This document shows, piece by piece, positions 1 to 11,871 of a stretch of 64,000 nucleotides of DNA; position 1 is the first letter of the stretch; each line of letters begins with the position of its first letter. Where the stretch lies: the NCBI RefSeq assembly GCF_029784135.1, contig NC_073745.1, positions 276,916,706 through 276,980,705 on the forward strand, given 5' to 3'. Source of the DNA: Toxorhynchites rutilus septentrionalis. Taxonomy: Eukaryota; Arthropoda; Insecta; Diptera; Culicidae. Below the pieces are notes generated by a model, which saw nothing but the letters and a program-made list of their open reading frames with translations, was not told the DNA's origin and made no database searches. The translations under genes and the position numbers were made by a program.

Positions 1-710
1 ATGGAACCAAATTAGGCATGCGAAGGTTTTAGGGGACACAAAACGTTTCTATAGCGAATAGACACTCCTCCCGTCGCTCTGAGTGGTGAGGGGGCTGCCA
101 TACAAATGAAGCATACATTTCCGCATAATTCAAAAACTAATCAAGGAAGCGAAACCAAATTTAGCATTTGGAGGTTTTAGGATGCAATAAATGTTTCTAT
201 GGTGGTTCGACACTCCTCCCCCTCTCCTAGGGTGGGCTTTCATACAAATGAAAAATCAATTTCTGCATAACTCGAAAACTAATCAAGCAAATTGAGCCAA
301 ATTTGGCATGTGAAGATTTTAGGGGGCACGAAACGTTTCTGTGGTGAATAGACACTCCTCCCCCTCTCTAAGGGGAGAAGAGGGGAGGAGTCTGTCTTTA
401 TTCTATCATATTTTCTGTATCAAACATTTATTCCATGTAACGGAGAAACATGTTAGTTGCGAGTGGTTGAAAAATCGTGAACGAGAATTGTGTCTGTAAA
501 TAATCTAATATTATAATGATAAGTTCTGGTAGAAGTACTAAGAATTTTTTAGTAAAAGGTAAATTCAACGGGGTCGATTAGAAGATCAATCAATGAACAG
601 TTCTGCGATTGGACTCATGAACTTGCGCTTAGTAAGAAAAAGTGAATGTTTGAAGGTATTGATAACAAAAAACAAATTTTGGGCGGGACAAAGTTTGCCG
701 GGTCAGCTAA
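1..710 (+). mobile_element. Helitron, 3' part (5' end outside window)
   Basis: This is the 3' portion of a non-autonomous Helitron. It ends GCCGGGTCAGCTAA followed by T, which fits the Helitron CTRR end. The last ~300 bases match the tails ending at 10317, 13302 and 16377. Bases 9 to ~390 are three degenerate tandem units of about 142-148 bp, each with a GGTTTTAGG-like motif and 'CTCCTCCC'. The same repeats lie in the Helitron nest at 12.2-12.6 kb. The short reading frame at 593-904 lies inside this tail and is not taken as a gene. No Rep/helicase is present. Confidence 0.72.
9..390 (+). repeat. Tandem repeat inside Helitron, ~145 bp x 2.6
   Basis: Units begin near 9, 157 and 299 with AAATTWGGCAT-like sequence. 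Each unit contains a pyrimidine-rich CTCCTCCC stretch and 'CATACAAATGAA'. Units differ by many substitutions, so the array is old. Confidence 0.7.
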
Positions 711-1039
711 TTTCATATACTTTAAATCTCAAAAAAATTAGACCACTTTTTGGAAAGGGCCGAAGTTTGTTTCTTAAATGTATACAAAAATTTCTAACTC
801 AAACCCTTTATGAGCTACATAAATTTGATCAAAGAATGAAAGTGGGAAATTTATATTTTCGTGAAAAAAAAAATAGGAAATGCACTGCAAAATTATTATT
901 TTAAAAATTGAAATTAATTTTTCTCAAAACATATAACCAACAAATTATCTATTATCTCACCGACAACGTTTCACTGCAATTTGAGAAGATGCTGCCAATG
1001 ACCAGACGAGTTGAAATTCGTCAATTACAAAAAAAATAT
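711..1039. other. AT-rich spacer, nothing recognised
   Basis: No reading frame, repeat end or RNA signal was recognised between the Helitron end and the TGA-B hairpin. Confidence 0.5.
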
Positions 1040-2905
1040 ATAGGAGGTTGTGTTCAAGACACGACCGCATTATTGACGTAGAACTTCGCTGTGGTTTAAT
1101 TCAAGTCGCTTGTTTATAACTGCAGATATTATTTTATAATGCTACGAAAATTTAGAAATAACCATTCTACCAGTTTGGTTGCCTTGAATTTTTTTTTATT
1201 GTAGAATCATTTGACGATAATTGTTTGATGATTTATTCTGGTGCTCGCAGAACAATACATGCTCTAGATAAGCGCAGCTGTCATCCTGAGTGGATAAAGT
1301 TTTGCTATTGGCAAGCGAAACCAAATCACATCCAAAATCCCAGAACGACATTTACTTTCTTGGCGACTAAATAAATGAAATAAACTCTATCTGTTAATCT
1401 CACCAACCTCGAAAATAGTAGCACTGCTTCATTATGATCAAGATTAGCGCAAATGCAATCCTAGTTGAAAGCAGTTTTGCGACTGGCACGCGAGCCCAAA
1501 TAAATTATTAACTTAATATAACTTATTGAATAACTTTATATTCCCCCATTAACACCTGCTTCACCATAGTGTCAGTTCAATGCATTGTTGACAGAAAAGA
1601 AACAATGTTAACTGCTTGGAAAAAGGCTGAATATTTACCTCAGCAGAGATTCATTACTAATACCCTAGCATAAATATTTCCGTTCCGCTCCCCTCCATGT
1701 TTATATTTATCATTTGCACAATTTGCATAATTTGCAACACCAAAAAATCGTCAAACATAGCATAAAAAAAATTAGGCGATTGTTGCATCGTTACAGGGCC
1801 AATGCACACGGGAGCAGATACAAATGGGGTTTCAGCGTAGCGAAGATGCACTATTTTTACGTACGGGTTATGAAGCACGCACGTACGCACACCAATATCC
1901 ATATATCGATGGCTCAAAGCAACTAAATATACACACACTTATCTCCGTTATGCGCTCTTCTCAGCAGAAGCCCTTTCTGTTATTATTGCCAGTCTAGATT
2001 AGCTTAGCTGTCATCCTTTGTATAGAGAGTTTTCCTACCGTCATGCGAAAACAATTCACTGACAAAATTCCAGAACATTTATTTTCTTGGTGAGCTGACG
2101 ATAGCCTAGCTTGATGATTCCCCACACAATTGTGTAGCTCAGAACCTTAATGCAATGGCGTCAGTTTAATGCCATGATTGCAATACCAGAGACATCAGCG
2201 AGTGAGTAATTTGGTTGCGTCCACAGCTCAATCCGAAACGAAAACAAGTGATGACGCAAAACAAGAAAAAACAAGCGATATTCATTGCTTTGAAAACAGA
2301 ACGATACTGAAAGTTTGCCTTCCTTCTTTGTTTGAGACTTTAAACTTCTTCAGTTCATTCGTCTCTAACCTTCAAAAAGGCCCTTGGAAAATTTTACTTT
2401 ATCTATCGTATTACTCCTCCTCCCCCAATGCCTTGAGAAAGGCATTCGATCCCTCGTCGTCCAGCTCGCCCAGCAACGATGTTGTTCAGTCGATTTCCTC
2501 ACGAAAAATGAAAGTTTGCCTCAGCGAGATCCACTGTTATACTCTAGGCAAATATTCCCCTTCGTTCTTCTTCTTTTCCTTTGTTCACGGAGACTTTACA
2601 TCTTACGATTTCCCCTTCGTTGCTCGTTATAGACAGCTCTGTTCGGGAAAGCACACAAATGAACAGAACAAATGTATGAGGAAATGAGAATGCTTCCAAT
2701 TTTCATAAATTTAAACCATATACAGACTATGGGATAGTAACGTATAGCATATCAAACAAATCTTAGGGAATTTCCGATTCGTTTGGTATATAAATCGCCA
2801 AAATCCGTTCACGGCAAAAATAGTTATTAGCGTTAACTTTATTTCATAAAAACGTGACCTTTTTTCTGATTTGGCACCCTTAATGAAAGACGTAGTTCTA
2901 CGTCA
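1040..2905 (+). mobile_element. TGA-B element, copy 1 (full length)
   Basis: The 5' end is ATAGGAGGTTGTGTTCAAG, whose GGTTGTGTT/GACACGACC arms form a hairpin, followed by TTGACGTAGAACT. The 3' end is TTTGGCACCCTTAATGAAA followed by the palindrome GACGTAGTTCTACGTC at 2889-2904. The body matches 59544-61684 over both flanks. It differs at 1650-2500, where that copy has a gag-like segment instead. A SINE-like insert sits at 2321-2508. The open frame at 2178-2687 spans the insert and is not taken as a gene. Confidence 0.75.
2321..2508 (+). mobile_element. SINE-like retroposon, 188 nt, 13-bp TSD
   Basis: The insert is flanked by direct repeats TGAAAGTTTGCCT at 2308-2320 and 2509-2521. TGA-B copy 3 (near 55560) has the uninterrupted site, so this is an insertion. 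It ends in a short A-rich run just before the second repeat. It shares the GTTTGAGACTTTAAACTTC-like start, two GCCTTGAGAAAGGC-like hairpins and a CGATCCCTCG box with the copy at 38610-38813. A pol III promoter is not clear. Confidence 0.7.
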
Positions 2906-5680
2906 AAATGTAGATTAAAAACTGATGACGCGGTTAAATGTGGTCCAACGCTAAAATTGCTTTTTTATCGTCATCTTAGTCACACAAATGTCGCTTTGAA
3001 CGAAATATTTATCATTTTCCTACGAAGAATCTCTAAAGCAACATAGTTGATTACCAATTTCTTGAAAGGCTCACTATTGATAATCTTCCTGAAATAAACC
3101 ATGATTTCAAATGTGGAAATATAAAAGTGGGTACACTTTAGAACTACCAGAGTTTCTAAAGCAAACAACTAAACATTGGGTTGCAGCAGCCAATTCAACG
3201 ACGAAGAAATCCAAATTAATCTATTCGGAAGTGGAGATTAGGAAATTACTATTGCGACAAAAGTGAGCATTTAGAAAAAAAAAAAAACGAAACAGCAATT
3301 GAAACTATACTTCACTTTAATGCAGCAATTTCCATCAGGTTTTATATAATGTTAGGTACAAACATAACAGAACTAGCATACATTCACAGCTATAATTGAA
3401 AGGTAACTCGCAACAAGCTAGCCCATCAATCGTAAGTGTATTTTTTTTCCTGTGCTGTTGGTACCCAACGGAAGCACACAAATTGGAACGAAAATAGTTT
3501 GGACGAGAACTACGGAAAACGACCAGGAAGCGATAGGCAATTAAACTGCAATCAGGAAAATTACTCAACGGTGAATATACACACATACAAATACACACAC
3601 AACCACTGAATACGCTTTCAGATCCTAAAAGTTGATTCTGGAGCGTTGTTGATTTTTTGTTTCCTCCCTTTGAGGTCTCTGTTAGCAGTGTTGATGTGCA
3701 CAGCAGCAAATGTTCGAAGAAGTCAAAGTCCCAATCGCTCCATCTCGAGACAGGGGAAGAAAAACAACGCTTCCAAGTTTCCAAGAATGACTGCACATTA
3801 GCCTAACAAATGGTTTTATTACAGGCTGTTGCTGTTTAGTTGTTTTTTTTTGCTTTTTCTTCTTCGGACTAATGAAAGAATTCAACCGCTTGTAGATTGA
3901 GTCGTACGATTAAACATTTCGAATGGTCAGCCCCGACTGTTGCCTGACCTCGAATGTGTTCGATTCGAAGATTGCAGTTTTGTGCTTGTTGATGTTGCAC
4001 CGGAGAATTACTTTATCAACAGGTACAGCAGTAAAAAAACTGCCACGCAAAAGTGAAGTTTTTCCGCTCAGAAATCAGTTACGTTCAGAGGAATTTCACA
4101 CAGTTATTCTGGGCAACCTGTGCAAAGCAAAAGCTAGAATAAATATTCTTTTCCGTTCGATTCAAAGAATACGGTTAAACTAACTAACACAATACCTCCA
4201 CATCACAATGCATACCTCACTTTCGAGCCGGTTCAATTTCCTGACGAAAGTAAGCAACTGAGCATCTCAAACTTTGCCCACCATTTTCACATCACTGTAA
4301 TGTCGGCGGTGAAGGTAGCTGAACAGATCTCGTATAATCCCACCTCGGAACGAGAAACAGAGTTGGTTGTTCACTCGCTTACACAAAATCGACCTTCTCC
4401 CATATTCGAATATTTCAGGATTTGTTTCCATACATTCCGCCTTGAAGCAACATCGCAGCAGCAGAAGCAGCAGAGCATCGACTGCACGAGCGTATTCACA
4501 ATATTGCATTTCCGTTCCGTTCCGGATCGGTGGTTTGGGACTGAAATTCAGGAAGCTTATTGTTCTAACGATTCTTGCCTCTTCCCGCCCTCCAAGCATC
4601 CTTCGCGATCGTGTGTGCAGCTATGCACATCTCAACGAAGCCCACACACAGCATTTGCTTGGACGAACACAAACAGCATGTTCGGATCTGTTGGCCTTCG
4701 TGCTGAGGATGGAGATTACCTTCAGGGATGTGTTCAAGATTTTCCACATTTTCCAGTGTGATCCTTTATCGCGGAGCCCACTGACAAGTGGAATGCGAGG
4801 CGGGGGGAGGCAACGAAACGGATGAAGTGTTTTTGTTTGCAAATATAATAATATTGTGTTTCGATAATAATCGAAGCGAAGTGGAAGCGTCTAGCCAGTG
4901 GGGGATTGCCAATGCTGCCTTTGAACTCGGCGGCATCAGCATCCACCTCTGCTGGGGACTCTAATGGCGGTGGTTTAGTTGGAGCCAAGTTAAGTAGAGC
5001 ATAATAACGGGCGGAGTTTGCCTTCAGTCTGTAGAAATGTTGCCACAAGGAATGATAGGAAAAGCGTGTGAGTGAGCATCAGCAGAATGGCTAAATATGT
5101 CGAAGCGTAGGAATTTGGATTGGAGACATCGACAGATAACAATTTACTCGCCAGATCCGACCGAGAAGTGGATCAGGGATTGACTGAGAGATTAGAGGAG
5201 TCTGCTGCAAGCATGACGTTGAATAGTCCAATGCAATTGTGCTTAATCGAACGAACGTAATCAAATTGTGTTGTTTAATTAAATTGATACACATTTGCAT
5301 TTGGGTACAACAAACTTCTAGCTCCGGTATGCAGCTGCTGAACAGTTGTTTATTGTAAAGTAATCATCTTATTTGGTAAATTAGATTGGGACGATTATCT
5401 CTAGAAACGAATTACATTTCACAGTCTGCATTTTGAATCACGTTAAATAACCTTCTTTTGAGAAGTAATTTGCCTAAGTGCTGTTAGTTAGCAGCCAAAA
5501 ATTTCGAAATATTATTCAGTATCATGTAAAGTTTCTCTCATCGTGGTCAAACCCAACGAATATGCACTTCGTTTTGTAAACAGTTTGAGTCAAACACACA
5601 GTAGAGTCAAAAGAACTATAGAAAACGGTCATTTGTGTGCTTATTTCCAAATTCTTCCATCAATATTTTCTGCTATTTTT
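2906..5680. other. Low-repeat region, no gene identified
   Basis: This is one of few stretches without recognisable mobile-element ends. Several open frames overlap on both strands at 4267-5048. The best looking is minus-strand 4734-5048, starting MWQHFYRLKANSARYY. I do not recognise it and see no flanking splice sites that settle it. Possibly host intergenic or untranslated sequence. Confidence 0.4.
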
Positions 5681-7051
5681 GGGGTCACTCTACAAAAAAT
5701 GTAACGTTTATTAAGAGTTTTCAAATGCATATTACGCTGGATCGTTCTGACGATGTATGTTATAATATATACCATTAGACGGCAAATTGATCCAGGATTT
5801 TTTTTTGCCTGAGACATCAACAGTGGAAATAATGAAACAGGTGAGCAATTTAAATAAAAAAAGAAAAAGGAGGTATGCGAACGGATGCGAAAGTAAATCT
5901 TGTATTATGCATTCTTTCATTCAACTTCGTTCCCATGAATGTTGTATGCAACACAAAATTGTGCGAAATAATTCTTTCTATCAAACAAGATGCAAGATTT
6001 CATGAATCTCTCAAATTTCGTGCAAGATTTCAGCAAAGCAACGAGGAAAGTGTCACCCATACAGTGATCTTTCGTTAATTGGGCCGGGAAATCAACAAAA
6101 TTATAGAATTTTACTCGCTAACTGGACTGCAAAACAGCAAAAGCAATACTTCGAATTGAAGATGACATCTATTGTTGATACATAACTGCTTTGCTGCCCT
6201 GCTATATATTAGTCCAGTTGAAGATAGTCCAGTAAGCGAATGATTTCTGTACATGACGGGGTCACGAATATCTTAAGCAAGTGTCTTCCGGGCTGCAGCA
6301 ACTTGGGCAATTGTACAGCGAAAAATGATATCAATACTAGGAGGATGGCAGCGATTATCATGCGAGGGCTTATTGAGATCGCCATTACATCGCATCACAA
6401 AAATGAAACGAACTGAAATATTAATAATCTTCATGACTCATATTCATAATTCTCAATGACTCAATTCCATCTATGATAGATTGAGCAGTAGAACCAATAG
6501 TCTACAAACGAACATTATTTAACCGAAAAAGCTACTGCTCTCTTTGCCTTAAAATAAGACTAATAATAAGAATAAGACAATGAAAAGAAATCACAATACC
6601 TTTGCTCTATATTTGATGGATAGCTGTATTCATCAAATATAAAGCAATTTCATAATTTCATGTGTATTTTACCTCAAAATATCATGAAATCGTGTTTTCA
6701 ACTTTTTCTTTTGTTTTTCCCCCCTAAACTTCATATTCGATGTAATCAATGACGATATATTGTTATTTGTTAACCGGTTCACATATACTTCATCTACCAT
6801 TCCACCTTGTTATGTATCACACTGATATTCATTAATCATTTTCAGTTAGACAGTCGAACTTCCTGCCAGAAGCTAGTTTTCTTTTTTTGTTCGTTACAAA
6901 CCGTTTGACGGTTATCAGTTCATATAACAAACGGCCCGTTTCAGGGCAACTGTTTGGAGTTTCAACAGAGTTAAACTAACAGATTTCTGAATAATGAAAA
7001 TTATTATATTTAAAAAAAACAACTGTTCAGAACAATCACAGTCCTACGTCA
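5681..7051 (-). mobile_element. TGA-F element, copy 1
   Basis: In minus orientation it starts TGACGTAGGACTGTGATTG at 7051 and runs to about 5681. Both ends of the body match the copy at 11097-11709 (for example TGTTCAGAAC near the start, AATAAACGTTACATTTTT near the end). The 3' palindrome is lost here. A histone-type stem-loop lies at 6933-6948. No coding region was recognised. Confidence 0.6.
6933..6948 (+). promoter_or_regulatory. Histone-type 3' stem-loop (degenerate)
   Basis: GGCCCGTTTCAGGGCA differs slightly from the metazoan histone mRNA 3' stem-loop (consensus GGYYCTTTTCAGRRCC). It lies about 105 bases inside the TGA-F terminus, antisense to the element, as in the second copy at 11200-11215. 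Confidence 0.5.
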
Positions 7052-8761
7052 TATTTCCGTCCGTGCTTTTCTACTTTTAAAATAAAGATCAATGGTGCGA
7101 AGTAAGAGTTTATTTATTTTGGCAGCTTGAATAGGTTCACGCGGTTTTTCAATAGATGAGTTTGTGAGAACCGCGTGGAAGAAGTTCTCAACAAACAAAC
7201 AAACAGCAACAGATTTTTTTAGTGTGAAATATCACCTTGACAACGAGCATAAATATGAAATTGTTTGATTGATTCTATACGAGATATGGATCACTACAGC
7301 CATTTACCGAGAAAATAATGGATTTCTTTTCTCCCAACCTAATATTATTGCTGGGAGAAAGCTTGTGTGCATTTAGAAGTGTTTCCGGACTTATAGATGA
7401 CTCTTCCCGATCGATCATTCAAGTTCCATGAGTTCGATGAGATTATTTCTAGGTTCTAAGAGACTGTCAAAGTGCAGCGCGTTTTAAGCCGGGTATGCAT
7501 AAATGCGTACAAGGATTTTTCCATCAAATATGATCCTTATCACTTCCTAAAGTTCTGAATAAGCTATAAGCACCCTGTATTCTATAATATAATTTTTTTG
7601 TAGATTTTGCGGATCTCAAACATTTTTTTTTTTGCTACCTAAAATTCGAAAAGAAGTGCGTACTGAATCAGATCTTCCCTCTAAAGCATTCTGTGTAACT
7701 GTGTATCATCTTCATCTCATAAATATGACCTGGTCTCATTGCCGAAAGCGAAAAGCTGATAATACCATTGCAAGATTAAACGTTCAATCAGCACAATCCC
7801 CTGACTCATTTGTAGCTCCCCGGGATCTGAGCGACAAATGATCAGACATAATTTCCTGGATTAATTTTGAATGGAGTTGCTGTTCCCGTCTGGTTTTGGG
7901 CTAAGCACCGCGCCGCGGAGAAGCTCCTCACCAAGTGTTTCGTCTCCGAAGTCGGTGGAACAGTCGTGTCTAGATTATCTCGAACAGGTTTCCGCTCTGC
8001 GATGGAAAAAGACGCATTGGCCGATTTAACTATTTTGTTTCCTCAAAACGCGTGCCTATGGCTCTACGCACTCGTTCAATCCCATCAGCATTTCGCTGGC
8101 CAGACACGTGTTTTGTCGTCACGTTGGTTCCGCGCAGCCTATGTTTTACATGACATTGTCGTGGATCGTGAAACACATTTTTCTTCATATTGACTTTGGT
8201 AAAGGAAGTTGGATGAAATCCCTCGAAAGTTGCACGGCGTTCCACGGGGTCTGCTAGGTGAACTAACCCGAAAATTTACAGCCCCATTGTGTGGCAGCGG
8301 ATGATGAATAGTGCGTAATTTTGTCTGGTAGCACCGCCGATAGACTAAGCACCCTGGCGACAGGCTTTCGTGAAGGGGTTATTCATGCCCATCATAAACA
8401 CATACATAACCATATACGAGTATGTATGAGGCTGGAAGCTTTAGCCGTCAGTCAGGACCGGATTGTGTTCGTTCGGCGGCTGACCCAAATCGTGCCTAGC
8501 GTTTGATTATCATCACGTTTGCTCTTTCCGTGGTTGTGCCCGGCTGGAAGCAATAAATCATTAGTCATAATTTCGAAACTTCTCCACTCGCACCCAATCC
8601 TATGGAGTCAAACAGAAGCCAATGGAGCGGCTGAGTGGAGGATTTAACGCTGTGTTCTACTTGAGCTTGATCTTGATGAAACGAACCACTTCGGCATACG
8701 CAAGACAAACCGGGTAATCATCGTGCATGCATGTCGGAAACGAAGTAATTTAAGGAGGAAA
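7052..8761. other. Low-repeat region, no gene identified
   Basis: Mixed AT-rich and more balanced sequence. Short open frames at 7632-7841, 7867-8193 and 8321-8506 have no recognisable similarity. The balanced stretch at about 7870-8700 could be unique host DNA. Confidence 0.4.
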
Positions 8762-9806
8762 AAACAGGAAGTGGGTTATATCTATGGTATAACCGCAAGG
8801 GTGACGTAGGACTATCGTTGATTTAGAGATCATTTGTATGAAGTTGAATCTGAATTCATTCTGAATGAATGAATATTTGGGGAACTTCGAAAATGAGAGC
8901 GTTACGTTGGAGGAACAAGGTTTATGCATCCAATATTGGATACGGAAATATCCTACTGATGGGGAAGAATAATCTTCAGAAGCTATCCTGTTGATTGCGA
9001 TTGATTGAAAAATCACAAAACCTAATGTATTTGGGAACAGTGTTACATGGATAGGAAACATTAAAATAAACTCTTTCATATGAATGTAATTTTAAATTCC
9101 CAGAGGAACTGGCAGATTATTTTCAGTAACGATTAGATATTTCCACATTTTCCTCGATACTGGAAGCCCACCAGTGGTTTATGCTAACTCGATAACCATC
9201 TGTTAATAGCACTTGATTGACACATATTTGGTCACAGTGTTACATGGATAGAAAACATTCAAATAAACTCTTTCACATGAATGTATTTCTAAATTCCTAG
9301 AGGAACTGGCAGATTATTTTCCGGATCTCTCTCGATCCAAACGGAAAGAATTCCGTGCGTGTATGTGTGTGTGTGTAGCGGCTGCTTCGAGATCTTCCCG
9401 GGGAACCGTTTGTAGCATCACTCTCCTCCTGATGGATTCCCTTCTGGCCTAAGGTGCACAAACAGGCTCTTGGTGACACCGTTCATCCGCGCTTTCATGA
9501 TAAATGAAGAGCTTCACCACAACAGCGACAACATGCTCCAATCGCTGTTCAATTAGAACTTAGTGGATTTCCGAGCGGCGCTCGCTTATATACCGATTGG
9601 TGATTTCAATAGCCTATTTTGAAAGCAAATTTAAGACTATTGAAACAAGTTTTTGGATCAGAAACTAACAAGTATAGAACGCGTAGACATTTTATCTTTC
9701 GAATGAAGTGTTTATCATACCATTTCGTTCAGTTGTTTAGGAGCTATTAACACTCAAATTTGATTTTACACCCCAGTATAGAAATGAAAGACGTAGTCCT
9801 ACGTCA
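8762..9806 (+). mobile_element. TGA-E element, copy 1
   Basis: It starts AAACAGGAAGTGGGTTATA. The arms GGTTATA and TATAACC form a hairpin, then GGGTGACGTAGGACTATCG. It ends with a GGTATAGAAATGAAA-like lead-in and the palindrome GACGTAGTCCTACGTC (9790-9805). Inside are two copies of a CTGGCAGATTATTTTC...ACATTCATGTGAAAG-like module, a TG microsatellite near 9363, and a TATA-like CTTATATACC near 9588. No coding capacity. Three more copies are in the window. Confidence 0.8.
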
Positions 9807-10097
9807 AAAAGCGTTATCGAATCGTGTGTCGGTTACGCGACATATTCGTGGATAAACGAGATAAATGGTCTTTTCGTAGACTATGTATGACATATTGGAA
9901 AGAGATATTCGTCAAAATGTGTTTCGATTAGGATGATGAAAAATTTAAACCACATAAAATTATGTTTTGGATGTGTCGAAATCGACATGCACTTTTCGTC
10001 GAAACCATCTATTGACAAACAGCGGGAGCTTAGTGTGTACCTGATAGGAGTTTGGGCTTTTGCTTTCTGACCGAAATTTTCCTATGTTACAGGATAG

Positions 10098-10317
10098 GGC
10101 GGGATTGTGTTTGAAAATAATCTGATATTATAATGTCGAGTTTTGGTAGAAGTACTGAAATTTTATAGTGAATAAAAAATAATTTAAAAGGGTAGATATG
10201 AAGATGAATCAATGAACAGTTCTGCGATTGGACCCATGAATGTGCGTTAGTAAGAAAACATGAATGGGATAACGGAAAATAAATTTTGGGCGGGACGAAG
10301 TTTGCCGGGTCAGCTAG
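10098..10317 (+). mobile_element. Helitron 3' fragment
   Basis: The fragment ends GCCGGGTCAGCTAG followed by T. Its last ~220 bases match 490-710 (ATAATCTGATATTATAATG, GAACAGTTCTGCGATTGGA). The 5' part is missing. Confidence 0.65.
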
Positions 10318-11096
10318 TTTTCGAATAAATTTGGCTATAACTTTGTAGTACGAAGTTTTGCATTATAATGTTTTGTACCATAATGAAGCTTACCTTTAAT
10401 TAAAAATAACCAGAGAGTCATTTATTTCACATTTTTCTTTTCTTTAACGTTTTTATATTTCATAATAAATTGACCAACTAATAGGCATGTTATTTTTGAG
10501 CAAATAAAAGGCGTTTTTCCATTAGAAGTTTTTCTTCTTTATAAATTAATCAATTAAATCAAAACAAAAACAGTTAAATCATGTAGTCAAGTAAAAAACA
10601 AATTAATGAAAATTTCAAATTCTCATCGTTGTTGGAAATTAGTTGGAATCAGGCAATCTTTTCCAGCACCAGAGATGCCAGGTTTGAAGACATATCTTCA
10701 TTTTGAAGACATTTGATTTTGTGAAGACATTTTTAAGACATTATGAAATATGTGATGAGATTTCAGTATGATAGCGTACATTGATTTTTGAAAGATATTA
10801 TTCCCATGAAATTCTTACTATTGGCCGAAAATATCGTCAAAAAAGTAGGGCTTTAGTCTCTAGAAGACATTAGTTCATTTGGGCTTGAAAATTCGAATGA
10901 TTGTGACATTGCATTTCTATTATTTTGGACCTATACTATACAATAGATTAACGCAGATCTTTCAAATGATCACTTCACAAATCGAAGGTTTCCCGGTTAC
11001 ATACCTTTTCAACAATTAGTTGTACGGATATAGTTTGACTTACAACCAAAACTTCAAAGCTGAAATAAACAAATAGAGTTATCACAGTTCCGTTTT
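10318..11096. other. AT-rich region with GAAGACAT repeats
   Basis: No gene was found. The motif GAAGACAT or a close variant recurs about five times between 10688 and 10870 without regular spacing, so it is neither CRISPR-like nor a clean satellite. Confidence 0.4.
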
Positions 11097-11709
11097 TGAC
11101 GTAGGATTGTGATTGTTCAGAACTCTTGGTTATTTTAAATGTAATTCTTTTCAATGTTCAGAAATCTGTTAGTTTATCTCTTTTGAAATACTAAATAATA
11201 GCCCTGAAAAGGGCCGTTGTACTCATAACCTTCAAACGGTTTGTAACGAACAAAGAAAGACAATAAGCATCTGGCAGGAAGTTCAACTATCTGACTGAAA
11301 ATGATTAAGGTATATCAGTGGGAAAAGAAACTAGTTAAAAATACTCACGATTTCTTGATATTTTGAGGTAAAATACATCATGAAGTTGCTTTATTTGTAA
11401 TGGATAACTATGGTGTTGTGATTTCTTTACGTATGATACGCTCGCAAAACATACCTCTTTTATTTGTTAAATTTCTCACTTGTTTTATTATTTCCTGTTT
11501 TTACTGTTTATTTACTGTTGATGTCACAGGTGAAAAAAATGCTGGATAAATTTTCCATCTAATGGTATACATATATTACAACATATATCGTAAGAACGAT
11601 TCTGCGTAATATACATTTGAACAATCTTAATAAACGTTACATTTTTACATTTTTCGTAGAGTAACACCCCCCCCCCCTACATACAAATCAAAGACGTAGT
11701 CCCACGTCA
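11097..11709 (+). mobile_element. TGA-F element, copy 2
   Basis: It starts TGACGTAGGATTGTGATTG and ends with a C-rich run, then CAAATCAAA and the palindrome GACGTAGTCCCACGTC (11693-11708). It is a shorter deletion derivative of the 5681-7051 copy. Unlike the other families, no hairpin is seen before the TGACGTAGGA in either copy, so the true 5' end may be absent or different. Confidence 0.65.
11200..11215 (-). promoter_or_regulatory. Histone-type 3' stem-loop
   Basis: Read on the minus strand this is GGCCCTTTTCAGGGCT, one base short of a perfect histone 3' stem-loop. It sits about 105 bases from the TGA-F 5' terminus and antisense to the element. Confidence 0.6.
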
Positions 11710-11871
11710 AAATCACCTGGCATACCTGCGGCGCAAAGCCAGTTCCTTGCATGCATTTGTTTTGATGAAATTTGCACTGTTCGCCCCAAAGTCTATTGAA
11801 ATAACCTCCAGGTATGCTACATTACTCGATGCATTATTGTGAGTTCTGATATTCAATGATAGCGTTTATTA

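Noticed and set aside
4734..5048. Minus-strand frame MWQHFYRLKANS... as a host exon
   Set aside because: No recognisable domain, no decisive splice or start context, and competing open frames overlap it on the other strand.
10680..10880. GAAGACAT repeats as a CRISPR-like or satellite array
   Set aside because: Spacing is irregular, units are only ~8 bases, and the genome is clearly a metazoan.
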